From assembly GCF_001522545.3 (NCBI RefSeq), contig NC_031769.1, positions 25,070,100-25,134,099 of the forward strand: a stretch of DNA of 64,000 nucleotides, written 5' to 3'. A model generated the notes under the pieces. The model was not told the DNA's origin and made no database searches. It saw only the letters and a program-made list of their open reading frames with translations. The position numbers were made by a program, and so were the translations under genes. This document shows, one piece after another, positions 26,396-39,800 of this stretch (positions are counted from its first letter, which is position 1; each line of letters begins with the position of its first letter). This DNA comes from Parus major. Taxonomy: Eukaryota > Chordata > Aves > Passeriformes > Paridae.

Positions 26396-26735
26396 CATGG
26401 ATTCCTAGAATATCCTGAGTTGGCAGGGATCCATAATGATCAAAGTCCAACTCCTGATCCCATGCAGGACCATCCCCAAGAGTCACACCACGAGCCTGAG
26501 AGTGTTGTTCAAACACTTCTTGAACTCTGTCAGGCTTGGTGCTGTGATACTTCCCTGGGGAGCCTGTTCCATTGCCCAGCAACCCTCTGGGTGAAGCACC
26601 TTTTCCTAATATCCAACCTAAATCTCCTCTGACACAACTTCAGGCCACTCCCTTGGGTCCTGTCACTGGCCACCACAGAGAAGATCAGTGTCTACCCCTT
26701 CTTTGCATCTCATGAAGAAGTTGGAGACCAAGGAA
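26396..26735 (-). mobile_element. CR1 LINE, 3' end fragment, minus orientation
   Basis: The plus strand reads as CR1 reverse complement: 'tgagttggcagggatccat', 'caagagtcacaccac', 'cttgaactctgtcaggcttg', 'ccctggggagcctgttccat', 'ccttttcctaatatccaacc', 'cttgggtcctgtcactggcc'. About 340 bases of the 3' region survive; the left end is the element's 3' end. Confidence 0.92.
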
Positions 26736-26806
26736 TGCTACTAGCATGTCACAAGTGTGAAAATTCAACACACGCCCGAGGGTGAAAATTACCTGATGCA
26801 ACTGTT

Positions 26807-26854
26807 TGAATTAATTTTATATCATATATATATATATGATATAAAATTAATTCA
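26807..26854. repeat. Perfect 48-bp AT palindrome
   Basis: The arms 26807-26830 and 26831-26854 are exact reverse complements with no spacer. The centre is an (AT)n run and the outer arms read 'gaattaattttatatc' and its complement, so it is not merely a dinucleotide tract. It can form a hairpin or cruciform. Confidence 0.9.
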
Positions 26855-26945
26855 TATAATATATATTCATATAATATATATCATACATATTATAAATACA
26901 TTTATTGCATTTATTATATTATAATATATATATATTTTTTATATC
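26855..26945. repeat. AT-rich simple repeat
   Basis: Nearly pure A/T with ATATAT and 'tcatataatatata' units, continuing rightward from the palindrome. Confidence 0.85.
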
Positions 26946-28221
26946 ACAAATAACTTCTAAATCTGATATTAATGCTGCCTTCTCCCATTATAGCTGTGTG
27001 ATAAATAGGTAGTGCTGGAGTGGGCTCCCATTACAGAACAGGATGCTACAGAAAAAAGTCTAAGATAAATAAAAGTAATGATATTTTCCTGTGCAAAATA
27101 TACCAATTAAAAAGGAAAAAAAAAAAGAGGAGTTGAGTGAAATGATGTTTCTGAATGAAGCCTTGTTCTCAGGGCTGTAGTATCAGCAAGATTTACAGAG
27201 ACTGGGTGTGCTGGGCCATGGCTAGTTTGAGCTAACTGGAGGAGAAGGTTCAGCCTGTGTCCTGGGGTGTATCAAGGCACAATCCAAATGCAGACATGGA
27301 GATCTTTACTCCTGTCTCAGACCTCCTGCTCTGCCTTGGACACCAGCTCATGAGCTCTGGAGTCTTTCACTTTTTATTTGTTGATTGATTGTTAGATTTT
27401 TTTTTTTTTTCTTGATTTGCTAGATTCAGCAATATTGCAATGGTTATAGATGAAATGGGGCTCTGCAAGGGGATGCACAATGTGATTATGGGGTATGTTG
27501 CATAGGCTTTCATACTATGGTACAGTGCATACAAGCTCTTTTTACAGCTGTGTTCCTGCTTGGTGCAAATACCTTGACCCTGCAATGCTCAGAATCTCGT
27601 TTGTGGAACATCCTGCTTGCACAATGTTCAGATTAAGCCAGTTGTAAGACAACTTATGAATTTGCCAAAGAGACCAAGGAGCAGCTACAGTGTCTGGTAG
27701 AAAATTTAAATTGTGAGATGAATTAAGAGGCAATTTAAGCAGCTTCTGCTGCTGAGCTGAGTTTTGGAAGTTGTTACTTCAATATTCCTTCTAAAAACCT
27801 GTTGATGTCTTGCTGTTTGTTTTACAGAGGCATTTTGTTGTTTTCCTCCTGGTGGCACTGCAGGATAACACTGTGGTCCTTGGGGCCCTGTACTGCAACT
27901 GCATCATTTAAGATGCTGGGATATCTTCTTGGTGACTTAACATGTTCTGTTATGCTTGACTTGAGGACCAGTACAACAGCCTTACTCCATGATAACCTAT
28001 AACTTATTTGGTGGGACCTATGTTGGATGATTTTCTCCTCTTAAGAAGAGCTTCAACCAGCTTATGAACTGTAAACAGATCAGCCACATCACTGAGAGTG
28101 TAAAAAAAATCTCAAAAAAAGCCTGACATGTGGCTGCTAAATTCTCAACAACTCTGCTCAAAGGATAGTTTTCACTCAGACACATTGACTTGTATCCTCT
28201 ATAATGTCCAGCAAGTACAGT

Positions 28222-28290
28222 GACTTTTGATTGACTATATGGAAATGAATGATTATATGGACTTTTGATTGACTGTATGATTATATAGGG
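28222..28290. repeat. Imperfect tandem duplication, 38-bp period
   Basis: 'gacttttgattgact' begins at 28222 and again at 28260; each is followed by a variant of 'gattatatgg'. The second unit is shortened. Confidence 0.75.
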
Positions 28291-31200
28291 AAAAAGAACA
28301 GAAGGTTTCTACTTGGAAAATTGATTGTTCCCTTCAGGCAGAACATGATGCTGCCTCCAGCACTGCCCTCATCAGTATACTTTCCAGTTATTACAAATAC
28401 TGTGTATTTTGGCAGCCTTTGCCTCAAGTCACTTATGATCTGTTCAGTTACTTGGTGTGCAGACTAAAAACATCCAGTCATAGTTCTCTGAGGGACCTTG
28501 AAATGAAACTATTAATCTTCAAACCCAGATTTTATATGTGAATCTCATCATGTGTTAATTAATTTGAAAATACTGCCTCTCTGGTCAGCAGAAATAAATC
28601 TTACCTATTAATTTACAATGTAGTTAAAACTGATAGTTTCTATCCTTTGAGAAAACACGATGCACTAGGGAGTTGCCCTGAATGAAGTAAGAAGTAGCTT
28701 AAATTGACAATTATGTCATGAAAGTAATTCAGAAGAATTACTAGCTATTTGCTTTCCATGGAAAAATCTGTCCCCATCTTCAATCCCCACACCCATGCTT
28801 GTGTGCTCGCTGGCCCCAGGCACACCAGGGGCAGCAGGCAAAAAACAGGCCACAAAGTCCCTGAAATCCTTCTCTGAATTCATGCTCTCCAGTGCTGAGC
28901 ATCTCTCTCCCCTGCTGCCCCTCTTCCCAACCCCTGCTACTGAAGACACATCCTGGGGGTCTTTTTGATTTGTTGATCATTTATTTACTGCTCTGGCACG
29001 TTTTTTTAAGTGTCCTGAAAGCTTTAAGCTGCTGAGAGAGGAGCACCAGTCAAAACAATTCCAGCAGCATTTGGGATTAGCTGAGTTATTTTAAAGCTAA
29101 TCCAAAACTCTTTGGGGGTTTTACTCACATGTTGAGCTTGTACTTGCCAGATTTATTATTGTCAAAGCACTTATTGACCACTGCTTTTAAAATAAGAAAT
29201 GGTTTCTTTGTGTTCCAGGGTTAGCCGTGCCAGATGTTGGTGATTCCTTTTGCCAAACCAATAAAATGCAAAAAATTTCCCTTCTCCCTCCCTGTCCATG
29301 TGTAGGGAGGTTACAGCTGCTAAAAGCAGGGACTGTGGGACAATGGGCTCTCCTTCTTTTGTCTTACAAATTGCTCTAAAACAGGCTTTACATACACTAG
29401 AATACCAAAATAGAAAACCTTTATGGATTATGTTTTAGACCCTTACCCACTTGGCTGATTTTTTACATATTCCTGGTTAGGAAAAAAAGTTACACTTCAG
29501 TAGCATTTGGCTCAAAATTTGAGTTTCACTTATCCCTGAAGCTTAGGACTGATTTTGTCTCATAAAAAGATATAATAATAGTCCTGGAAGTAAAGACCCT
29601 TATATTTAAGGCAGTCTCAAGCAAAAAAATCTAGCAACCAAATACAATTTATAATTCATATTTCTTTGTCTATCTACCAAGCATGGTAGCTGAGATGTCT
29701 GCTTACATTTGCCTGTGGAATTTCAAAACTTTGATCTGCTGCAGATTGGCTTCAGCAGCACCTGGAGTTCTACAACTGGGAAGGTAAAAGGTCAGCCTAG
29801 GGAGACAAAAATGATTTTAAAGAATGAATGATAAGAAGCTGCAGGAGGAATAACAGTAATGTCTAAGACCTCAGTGCTGAACCTACAGTTCATTCGTCAT
29901 CAAAAAAATTGCTCTGCATGCTGGTAGAGCTGGGGTGTCCCAGGCCACACACCTGCCCATGAATGCTTTGGCCCTTTCACTGAGGGGTGGAGGAGGAGGA
30001 GGAGTTATTTGTTCTGTTAATAAAAAAGAATCATCAGGTTACCTATGAGAACATGCTTGTAACTGTGCTGTGATGCCCTTGCAAGCTTTGGGAAGGGTGT
30101 TCTATATGTACAGATGGTATCAAAAGAGCTCAGGAAGCAACCCAGGATGTGTGGGAATGTGGCACTAAACCTATACTGTCCATAAAATGTTTCTTTACAA
30201 ATGTGGATATTGGCCTCAGCCATGCTATCAATAGCATAATTTTTAATTAATCTTTTTCTTCTTCTTTATTTTTATTTTTTTTCCATTTTTCCCTTCAAGG
30301 AATGCCTTTGATGGCAACTTCCAAATGAGGAAACATTAATCAGTTAATCAGTTTTCCAAGTGCAGGAAACTGAAGTGCAGGAAATGTTGCATGTCTTCCA
30401 TCAATTTAGGGTAACAGAGAGGAAATTTGAAGATGTAAAAGCAAGAGAAGTGTGCAGACAGCAGGAAGGGCAATGCAGATGCAGTGTTATCAATGTCTGA
30501 ATGAGTCCTAGGGACAGACAGTGAGTGAACTGGGATAAGGCAAAAGATGAATTCTGTTTGACAGTTGTGAACAAGAGACTGGTAGAGCTTCTCAAAGTGA
30601 AAAGCTGCTGCTGGTCTGTGAGTGCATGCTCATATGCTGAGCTAATGGAATACTATTTTACTGTTAATTTTCTGAGTCTATCTGAACTCTTAGAATCAAG
30701 GATGTCAGAAAAAGAATTTATCTTATAATGATCAGTTCTATAGAAAAGTCTGTTATTCATTACTCTTTGCTTTTATGGTTTACAGCATTTGGCCTGGTCT
30801 AGCAGAAGATTTAGTGATTTAAGGATTAAACTATTCTTGCCTTTAAAATTTGCCCTTGACAAAAATAAAGGGTTTGTTTGCCAGTGAAAACTGTAATGCT
30901 CTCAGCAATGATCTATGATTTTACACCAGTTGGGAATAAAAGAGTGGATGTTTGGCAAGTAAGGCCCTCTCCTGGTTTGTTGCCCCATGACACCCTTGGG
31001 AAGGCAGAGTTGGTGAGGAGACATGGGAGCCAGTGCTGCCAGTCACTGCTGATACAGATTTGAAGAGTCTTTTCAGGAGGGACTTATGTGCTTTTCTATG
31101 GTTTACTAAATAGCAGAGCATACATTCAGAGTTTGTAGTCTGTTTTGTTCATTCAGTGTTTGTGCATTCAGAGTTTGGAGTCTTTCTTTTCTTCAGAAAG

Positions 31201-33157
31201 ACCTGAACAAAAAAGGATGTTCATTTCAGGATATTCTGATTTGAACAGCATACAACTCTTAAAACAACCTTATATCCTCCACTTTTCCCTCTTTGTTGCA
31301 AAAGATTTAGTCAACTCTAGATGAAAGTGGAAAATAAAGCAGTGGTCTTTTGTATAGCATTGATTTAATGGCATTAAAACGAGTCCTTGTATGCATATTA
31401 AAAAGTAACTACTTGTTTTATAATCTTGTTAAGTAACAAATGATGTCACTATTTGTACTTACTAAAACTTGTCAGCTTTACCAGAAAGTTTTCACTAAGC
31501 ATTAGAGAAGATATTGCAAACCCATAACCTACATCTTCATATTTATCCCCAAAATCATTATCCCCAGTATTTCTTAGACAGATGTATATCTTTGTCTGGA
31601 GATCTGGAGCTGAACAAACAGTTAATCCCATCCTTGAAGCAACTGCCCAAGCACACAAGATTAGAACAGATTTGAAAGATCTTGCAGATTCTTACTCTCT
31701 CTTGCAATTCCAGTGGGCTTTGCTGCTGTGAGTTTCCAGGTCCAGCTAAATGAAAAATGTTCCTGGTAGGATTACAGGGATTTTTGTAGTATGCATAGTA
31801 CAAGGCAATATCTTTCAGTTTTACTGTTCCATGTCACACAGAAATTAATTTTGTCCTTGGAGGTTTTTTGAGTGTTCACCATGTTATTATGATCATATTA
31901 TCATAATTTTAGTTCTGAGTATAAGAATAGGATGTTTTCTGGCGCTGCTCTCAGTTTTTTTCGTTTCTAACATGAAACTTATTTAAAAAGACCATATTTT
32001 TGGGAAAAAAATTAAAAACTTTAAACTCTACTCCAAGCACAGATTTCCACAGAATTAGGTTTTGCATCTTATTTGCTGCAAAAGAGTTAATTTTGCAAAG
32101 TACATCCTGTCATTTATTTTCAAATTGTGCAAGAAATTGTTTGAACTTATCAAGAGTTGTTGATATTGCCTGTGTAGATTGTATTCTTTTGTTCACAAAA
32201 AAATAATGATGCATGACTCTTTATCAGGTATTACTTCCAATTTTAATCATTTTCAGTTTTAACAATGTGCTCATATAGGGTTATGGCTATAAGTAGAAAG
32301 GATATAAGTAAACATTAATATCTTTCAGTGCTTTTCCCTTTTTTAGTTTAGTAGCATATATTAAAGTATTAGAGTGAAATTTTTTTTTTTCTTTTTAACC
32401 CAGAGGCCCTGAGAAATTGAAATGTACTGACCACCCTAAAGGACATGAAGAACCCTGTTTTTAAAGTAATTCTAAATGAAGGTCCAACCTTTATAATTGA
32501 AACTATTATGTTGATGTTAATCCAAGTTTGCTTTAATAATGGACAAAACCCCTCTCTAATTACCTATACCTGTGTTACTTACATTCCAAAGAAGAACTCT
32601 AATCAATGGAAATCTTTATTTAGGTCTCTAAAAGTTGTATTAAGAGTGCTAATTTCAGGAACCACTTACTTTTGTTTAAAACTAGAGCATATTTTATTCT
32701 TCCATGAGACTAAGAGACCTTTGTAATTAAAAACTAAGTGTAAGCACTTCTGACATTTTAATCCTAAAAATAGAACCTCATTATTCCCATGTGAAATAGT
32801 ATCAGTTTACTGTAAATTTGCAGGGAAAAGGCATCTCCCTGTGTTTGTGTGTATGTGTGACTTAAAGTTATTGCAATGGTGTTGCAGTTAACATACATTG
32901 TACAGGAATCTGGTTAATGTGCAGACAGTAGTGGGGAAAGCAATAAAGCACAGCAGTAATAATTTCAAGCTAACGCATCATTTTGGATTCTTCTCAGTCA
33001 GTTCTTCCTCAGTACACATGAACTTCCAGCTTCAAAAGTTCCCAACAGAAGTCATTTCTAGAATAAATAAGAAATTGTTTACTTTTCCTGAAAAGTTTTG
33101 AAAAACATGATCTGCAGTTCCATTAAATTTTCCTGTAGTGAAAGTTGAAATAGAGCA

Positions 33158-33163
33158 TTTAAT
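33158..33163 (-). terminator. Possible polyadenylation signal of COL28A1
   Basis: ATTAAA on the minus strand, about 550 bases after the stop codon. Chosen only because no canonical hexamer is seen nearer. Confidence 0.2.
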
Positions 33164-33713
33164 GCAAGTCATTTGGGATGAGTTATATGGCTTTTGTAAA
33201 GGCAGTTATACACTTCTTGATAAGAAACCTCTCTGAAGGCCATGCCTTGCTCACTAAGCCTATGGATCTAAGATAGCCAGTATAGTCTGACTGGATTTCC
33301 AAAATGTAAGGTCCCTCCCCTAATAAAAGTTATTCTGATTTGAGAGGGACAGTCTTGTAAGTTGTGAAAAAAATAAAACAAAAAAATGGGATACAGAATT
33401 GGTGGAGAGATGTCAGTGAAGATGCCATGGCCTGTCCTACTCAATAAGTGACCTAGAGAAGGGAAGTGGCAAAGTTGGAGTTGGTGACAATATTGTGCTC
33501 CTGTAAAGTAGTTAAGCACTAGTAATAAAGTAGTAAAGAAAAGGAATGACTGAAATTGCAGAAATTGCAAGAAATTACAGAAGGACCTTGTGATATTGAG
33601 CGCATAGGCTGTGAGTTGAAAAGGAAAATTGAGTTTTGATTAATGTAAAACAAAACATAAGTAGGAAAAGAGGCATTTGAGGGAGGACCTGAAGGAGACA
33701 ACTTACTTATTCA

Positions 33714-33883
33714 TCAATCAACACAGGTTTCTTGACATTCTTTTTCTGTTTCAAATCTGTTGTTGGTACCATTACAACCTCCATACCAGAACTGGCCACA
33801 CGAATTGCCATTCTTGTCATAATACCATTTCACCACATAGTCCCAGCAATCCCCTGGTTTCATGGGTTCCAAGCACCTTGGAT
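33714..33883 (-). CDS. COL28A1: COL28A1 terminal exon: Kunitz domain and stop
   Basis: Acceptor CTTTCAG, phase 1 entry, then [20 protein letters not shown] and the remainder of a Kunitz/BPTI fold, ending ETCVD and TGA at 33714-33716. The six cysteines fall at BPTI positions 5, 14, 30, 38, 51 and 55, exactly the family spacing, and YGGC is present. The P1 residue after the second cysteine is Trp, followed by Asp, not Lys/Arg-Ala, so trypsin-type inhibition is not expected. NGT after the fourth cysteine is a possible N-glycosylation site. Confidence 0.95.
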
Positions 33884-36800
33884 CTGAAAGTGTATCAGTA
33901 AAAGTTAGCTTGGATTCTGGGAATAAGTTATGTTATCTTAGAAATGCCTCCTTTACTAAGAAAAGCATCCCTTTTTTCTTTTCTTTCTTGCAGTACTTGG
34001 CCAAATTCCACTTCCATTAATGACTTACCTGAACAGGCCTGAAAAATACAGCATCGGTTGGAAACAAGACTGCCTAAATCCTGATGCAAGAATCAAGCTG
34101 CTATTTAAATACCTAAGCATGCTGGTACACAAGGGTATCATCCAAGTCTGAAAATCTGTGTCTGTGTGATGTCTGTAGACAGAGCACCCAGAAATACAAA
34201 TAGTAAGAAAATCTAAATTATATTGGAAGAGGGAGTGGGGTTTGCTCATTTTTTTTTTTTTTTTGGTACAGACTTGCTACCCAGTATTTATGACCAGTAT
34301 TTATTACTCACTTTTTTGGGTTGTTGCTACTTGTGCTTGCCACAGAGCTGGCTGGAGATCTTCAGTAGAATTTCCACTGAAGACAGGATTGACAGCTGGA
34401 CTTAGGGGTCTGATTTCAGATATGTTATCAACTGAGGGAAGTAGAGATTCTCTGTGAGCAGAGGGGGTCACAGTGTGGTCCTGAGAAGATGGCAGAGGCT
34501 CAGTGTATCCAGATTGTGGTGGACTATGCTGCAAAAGGAGTGAAAATCTTAAAATTATGCCTGAGTATTGATGCTATGACAAAAAAAAATAAAAAATATA
34601 GAATTATGCAGGAAACTTCTGCTATGCAATGTGTGAAAAAATACTATTAACAGCAGGTTGGTTACTGTGATTACTCAGTATGGAGTCATAATTTTCTGAC
34701 AATGACAGCATAATGAAGAGGCAAAGCAATGCCTTGGATGTAGCCACTAAGCTGAATTCATTCAATTTAAGCTAAATTCCAGTCACTACTTAGTCTGAAA
34801 TACAAATAAAAAATGGGAGGAATTTTTGGGTACATCACTGCTGCTTAACATCCTGTACACTCATTGGGCATGATCTGACATCTTCAATCTGCCCTATTTC
34901 TGGCTAACAGCCAGTTGCTAATCATTAGAATTTTAGAATTTACCTTGATAGAAGTGTTAAGCAGTCAACCCTGTTCTTCAAATTGCAACTATTATATTAA
35001 GATTTGCTTAATGTTTTAGTGTATTCAAGAAGATTCACAAGGTCCATAGTACAGTATAGTACAAATAACTGCCTTAATCAGACATTGATTACCTACTGAG
35101 AACAGAAAGCAATTTGATTCTATTCAATATCTTCCCATTTACAGGCCACCACTGACAAAGTCAGTTTAAGAAAACTCTTTGGAGTGATTGGAACTCAGTC
35201 TTGGCGAAATGTAAATGTGCAGACAATTTATCTAGTCCTTTGAATTTTGCATTTCTTTTCTAGTTCTACGAAAAGACTGTGTTTATTTATGACAGTAGTT
35301 CAACAGTTTGAAGATTAAACCATAACAGGCACCCAGAACCAAGTGTGTGAGCATCTAGTCCTATCTGATGTATCGAAGAACCTACCTAAGAATCCTTTCT
35401 GATTCTTATCATGTTTTATAAAATCAGCATCTATCTAGGTTTACATTTAGTTTTCTTAGTAATACAGAATGTCAAAACTGACCCTCATTGTCTCACAGAT
35501 CTATCTAGATGTATTATAAGCCTAAAACCTAAATCTTTCACACCTACCAAAGGAGCTCTTATTCTTGTAAATTAACCTAGATTTTGAAAGTGAACTATTT
35601 AATTATGAATGATATTATATAAACAATATAATATAATATATTATAATTAATATAATATATTTTATATATATATATTATATATATTATATTATATATATAA
35701 ACAATATAATACAAGGATTAATAGTGTATAATCCATTGGCTCATCTACAGTAAGTCAGTAATATTTAATTATCTCTAATCTGTATTAAATTAATATTTGA
35801 ATACCAGTATCATGGTCTGCTATATCCATTCCATGCAGCTACAGAGGTTTGTGCACCATATATTTCAACCAGTTTATCCATCTGGCTATAAGGGCAAGCA
35901 AAGCTCATTTTGTAAAGCTCCATGTTTTTATCATGGACTATTTTGGGCAAAGCAATAAAAATGTTCTAAAGAGTTGACAAACATCCTAATCCAATGCTCT
36001 GACAGGGGCTGAAAAATACTAGAGACCTAATAAAGGAGCTGAGGTGATACACACCTGCAGAAAATATTATCTATTGCAATAAAGCCTTCCCTGTCCTGTC
36101 TGTCTGTGCAGCAGCACAGCTTTGGAGTACAGAACCTCAGTTCAGGTCAGGAGAAATTTAAAGCTGGAGGACAAAGAGTAACAAATAAGTACAGCCCAAT
36201 GTGGAAAGTGAAACAACACCAAAGAGTTAATAACTTGGAAATATGGCTGGGAACAACCTGGAATGTGCATGACCAAGACAAGGAGCATTGTATTAATCAT
36301 CAGCTTGCACATAAATAAATGTTTTATCCATTGTGCACCTGCCACAATAGAAATGTAAGAGTTTTAACTCACTTCTAAGATGAACAGGACCTACAAAAAA
36401 CATGAGGGCTGTTAACGTTTATCGCAACTGAGAGAGAGTATTTGCCTATTTCTTTTATAAACGTTTTTTCTCTGCAATAAGTTCACTCTAAAAATTTTTT
36501 TCAAACACTTTGGTCTAGTCAAATGGCATGTTATTTGCATATTAAAAGGTGAATGGTGAAATAAAGATGGTAAAATATTTGAATTCAAATAAAGACACAT
36601 AATTAAAAAACATTTGACAACTGTTACTTCTTTACTCACTGGGTAACTAACTCCTTCTGTAGGAAGCATGTCAATCTCTGAAGTGTTCATTTTAGGTAAC
36701 TGGCTATTAGCATCCTTCCTGGAAATTTCAGATTCCAGACTGGGAGATGGAGATAAAATATTGTATTTTCTGGTGTACACTGCAGACTCGTTCTCACAGA

Positions 36801-39800
36801 TTTTTGTGATCAGTTTATTTTCAAGAGCTGAAAATATTAATTAAATAATGTTGATTTAAAAGGGTAATGAAAAGAAGTCACAGTAATTCAGAATAAGCTT
36901 TTAGTGCAGTATCAACCCTAAACCTTTCATCACAGTGACTTGTAAAAGACCATCTTCTGTAGTTATGTCAAAAAGCAAATGAAAAGTAATAAAGTGACAC
37001 AGTGTTTGAATTATTTTAGTGCCATGTTATTCTTTTAAGAAGAAACAGATAAAAATACCAAGTCCCTCTAGGAAGTAGAAGACATAGCAGAGAAGAAAAA
37101 AAACAGTCAAAAAAATGAGGGTGAAGGAAAGGAAGTGTTTACATGTAAGAAAGAAAAACTGGGAAACAGTTTTCTACTTATTTGTAAAAACAAAAAACAG
37201 GGACTGGGAATATTTTTATGTTGAATGCTGGAGTCTAAGCCTTAAATTTAATCCCAGCATGGACAAGACTTTAGCCTGGATTCGTCTTAATGCCTTCAGT
37301 CCAGAGTTAACTTCATTCATAATCTCAGCATAGCAGAAAAAATTTATGCTCAGGAAAAGTACAGGCTGGTCTACAGTTAGTCTAGATCAATGTACCTTTT
37401 TCTTTATGGGTCATTATAGGTTTCCTCTGGATTTTCTCCTGATTTCACCCATAGCCACAGATTTTTTTCAAGCCACATACATTGAAATATACCATGTCTA
37501 TCATATCCCATTCCCTCATTTGTGGCTCCACCATTTTTTCACTGGAATCAGGCTGAAAGCATAGGTTTCCTTATGGCTTTCAGAAAACAAACAAACAAAA
37601 AAAAACCCAAAGAAATCCCCCCCAAAAAAAACAAAAAAAGAGAAAGTGCTTGTAAGAGAGAGTGGAGGGATTCCAAGACTGACGAGACCCAAAAGAAAGG
37701 GAAAGGGCTCAAGATGTTATGTCAAAGCAGAAGGAAATCTGCATCTCTCTAGGATGAAACTATGGCCAAGCACAAAGGACTGTGAAGGAAGGCTGATGCA
37801 ATCTCTCACAAAAGGGGAGCATCCCAAAGAAGACCCAGGCTTAGAAAACTGATATTTGCTGTGGTTTATTGTTTCTGCAAGAGGTAAAAATTTGGCACAA
37901 GTTTCATATGGCCAAAGGTGATGCAAAACAAGAGCAAGCTTTCACCAAAAGAGAAATAAAAGCTGCCACTCAGCAGGCTGCCTTGCCTGGCCACAGGAGA
38001 GACCAAACTCCCTTACATGATCATTTCCAGTTTACTCTTACTGAAATAGTTTCTTTTACCTGAAAGTGTTATGAAGTCATCTATCTGATAAACGTGTTCT
38101 TCATCAGGGTCTGTTGCAATGAGCTGCATTTCTTTTAGGAAATCATCATAGTGAGGATCAGTCCTTTGTACAATCGCAATGACAAATATCTCAATATTTG
38201 CAGCATGAGCCTCTCTTACTACAGTCTCCAGTTGTACTTTATCACGACTGTCAGCCTGTCCATCTGTTATTACAACAGCCACCTTCCTTACTGCCGGGCG
38301 CGCGGCCTGGAATAGGTGAATGGCCTCTTGGATAGCAGAAGCTGTGTATGTGCCCTCTCCTAAGTAGGGCATCTTGTCAACAGCTGATTTCAGGTACTCT
38401 TTGCTTGTGTACTGCTTTAGAGAAAACACCAGGTCCACCCTGTGGCTGAAGTTGATAATGCCAATGCGGGTTGTAGCATGGCTGGCCGAAACTTTGTCAA
38501 TGAAAGTTTTCATAAAGGTTTTGATAATATTGAAGTTATCTGGTCCAACGCTTTCTGAGCTGTCAATGACGAATACTAGTTCCAGTGGTGTCACTCTACA
38601 TTTGATACCACAACCTAGAAGAATAACCATTTCAGACATTTTATGAGAAATCACCTTCAAAAAATGAGTTGAACTCATACATCAGATTTACAGTCAGTTA
38701 AAACTCAGTTAATTAATTGATTTCTAGTTACTGGTACTGATCACAGAAACAGAGCTGGACCAATTTATTTTAGCTATAGCTCTGGTAATCTAGTGAGCAT
38801 TGTTTCCGTATCAGTGGTATCCTGACACAAAAACACGCAGAGGAAAAATCCACTCAGACAATATAAATTCACTGTGTTTTGTCACAACTACTTTTTTTCC
38901 ATACTGGAATGCTTACCACATATTTCATTGATAAGTCTGATAACATCTTCTCTCTGAAAAAGAGTATTAATTTGTTGTGTGATCTAGTGTAAAGAATGTT
39001 GAAATATTTATTTAATGACAAAAATATAGGCAATGAAGTATCTCATAAACAGCTTTGTGTAAGATCACATAACCTTTAAATATATTCACCAGATAAACTA
39101 CTATTGCTACAATTTATTTACCTACTTACCGAAAGACCAGGTTCACCTTTTATTCCCCCAATTCCCTGAAAACATGTAGAGCAAGAAAATTAACAATAGC
39201 CAAATTTTTCTAGTTTCTATTGTGTAAATTTAAGTAACATTAAAACATGTTTTACCCTTGGCCCTGGAGGTCCTGGGTCTCCAATCTCTCCTTTGGCGCC
39301 TTTGCTCCCTGGATCACCTTTATCACCATAGTCTCCCTAATTTAAAACAACTGTATTAAATACAATCATAGCTCTAGTTTTGTTGATTGTCAGAGCTGAA
39401 AGTAAGGCTCATTGAGCTTTAAAGATAAATGTTCTGGGTCTTTTGATTTTTTTTATTAATGGTTTATCTTGTATGTATTATAAGGAGAATATCAGAATGC
39501 AGGCTCTCAGAGAAAGCAAAATGTGCAGTAAAAGCGTCTTTACGATTTTTTTATGAAAAATGACCTTAGTTCCACAGAGGGAGTAAAGACATCTGTGTCC
39601 AAAAGTCAAGAATATATAATATTTTCTGTTCTTTGATTTTCTTAAACTCTAAAACAATGTTTGTACTGGATCTATGTTAATTTAGACTTAAGGAGAGATA
39701 TAACTGCTTCAGGTCAACCACTGTGCTGAAACTCACACCAGCTCTGCATAAAAGCCAAACAAAAACCTGTGAGCTTTCTAAAGAGAAATGAAGAGGCATG

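Larger units (their letters stand above)
26946..33713. other. Intergenic region and 3' UTR of COL28A1
   Basis: No gene recognised. The right end must include the COL28A1 3' UTR, which runs leftward from the stop codon at 33714. No AATAAA on the minus strand lies close; an ATTAAA at 33158-33163 (minus strand) is a possible variant signal. A GC-richer patch at 28780-28940 has no recognised identity. Confidence 0.45.
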
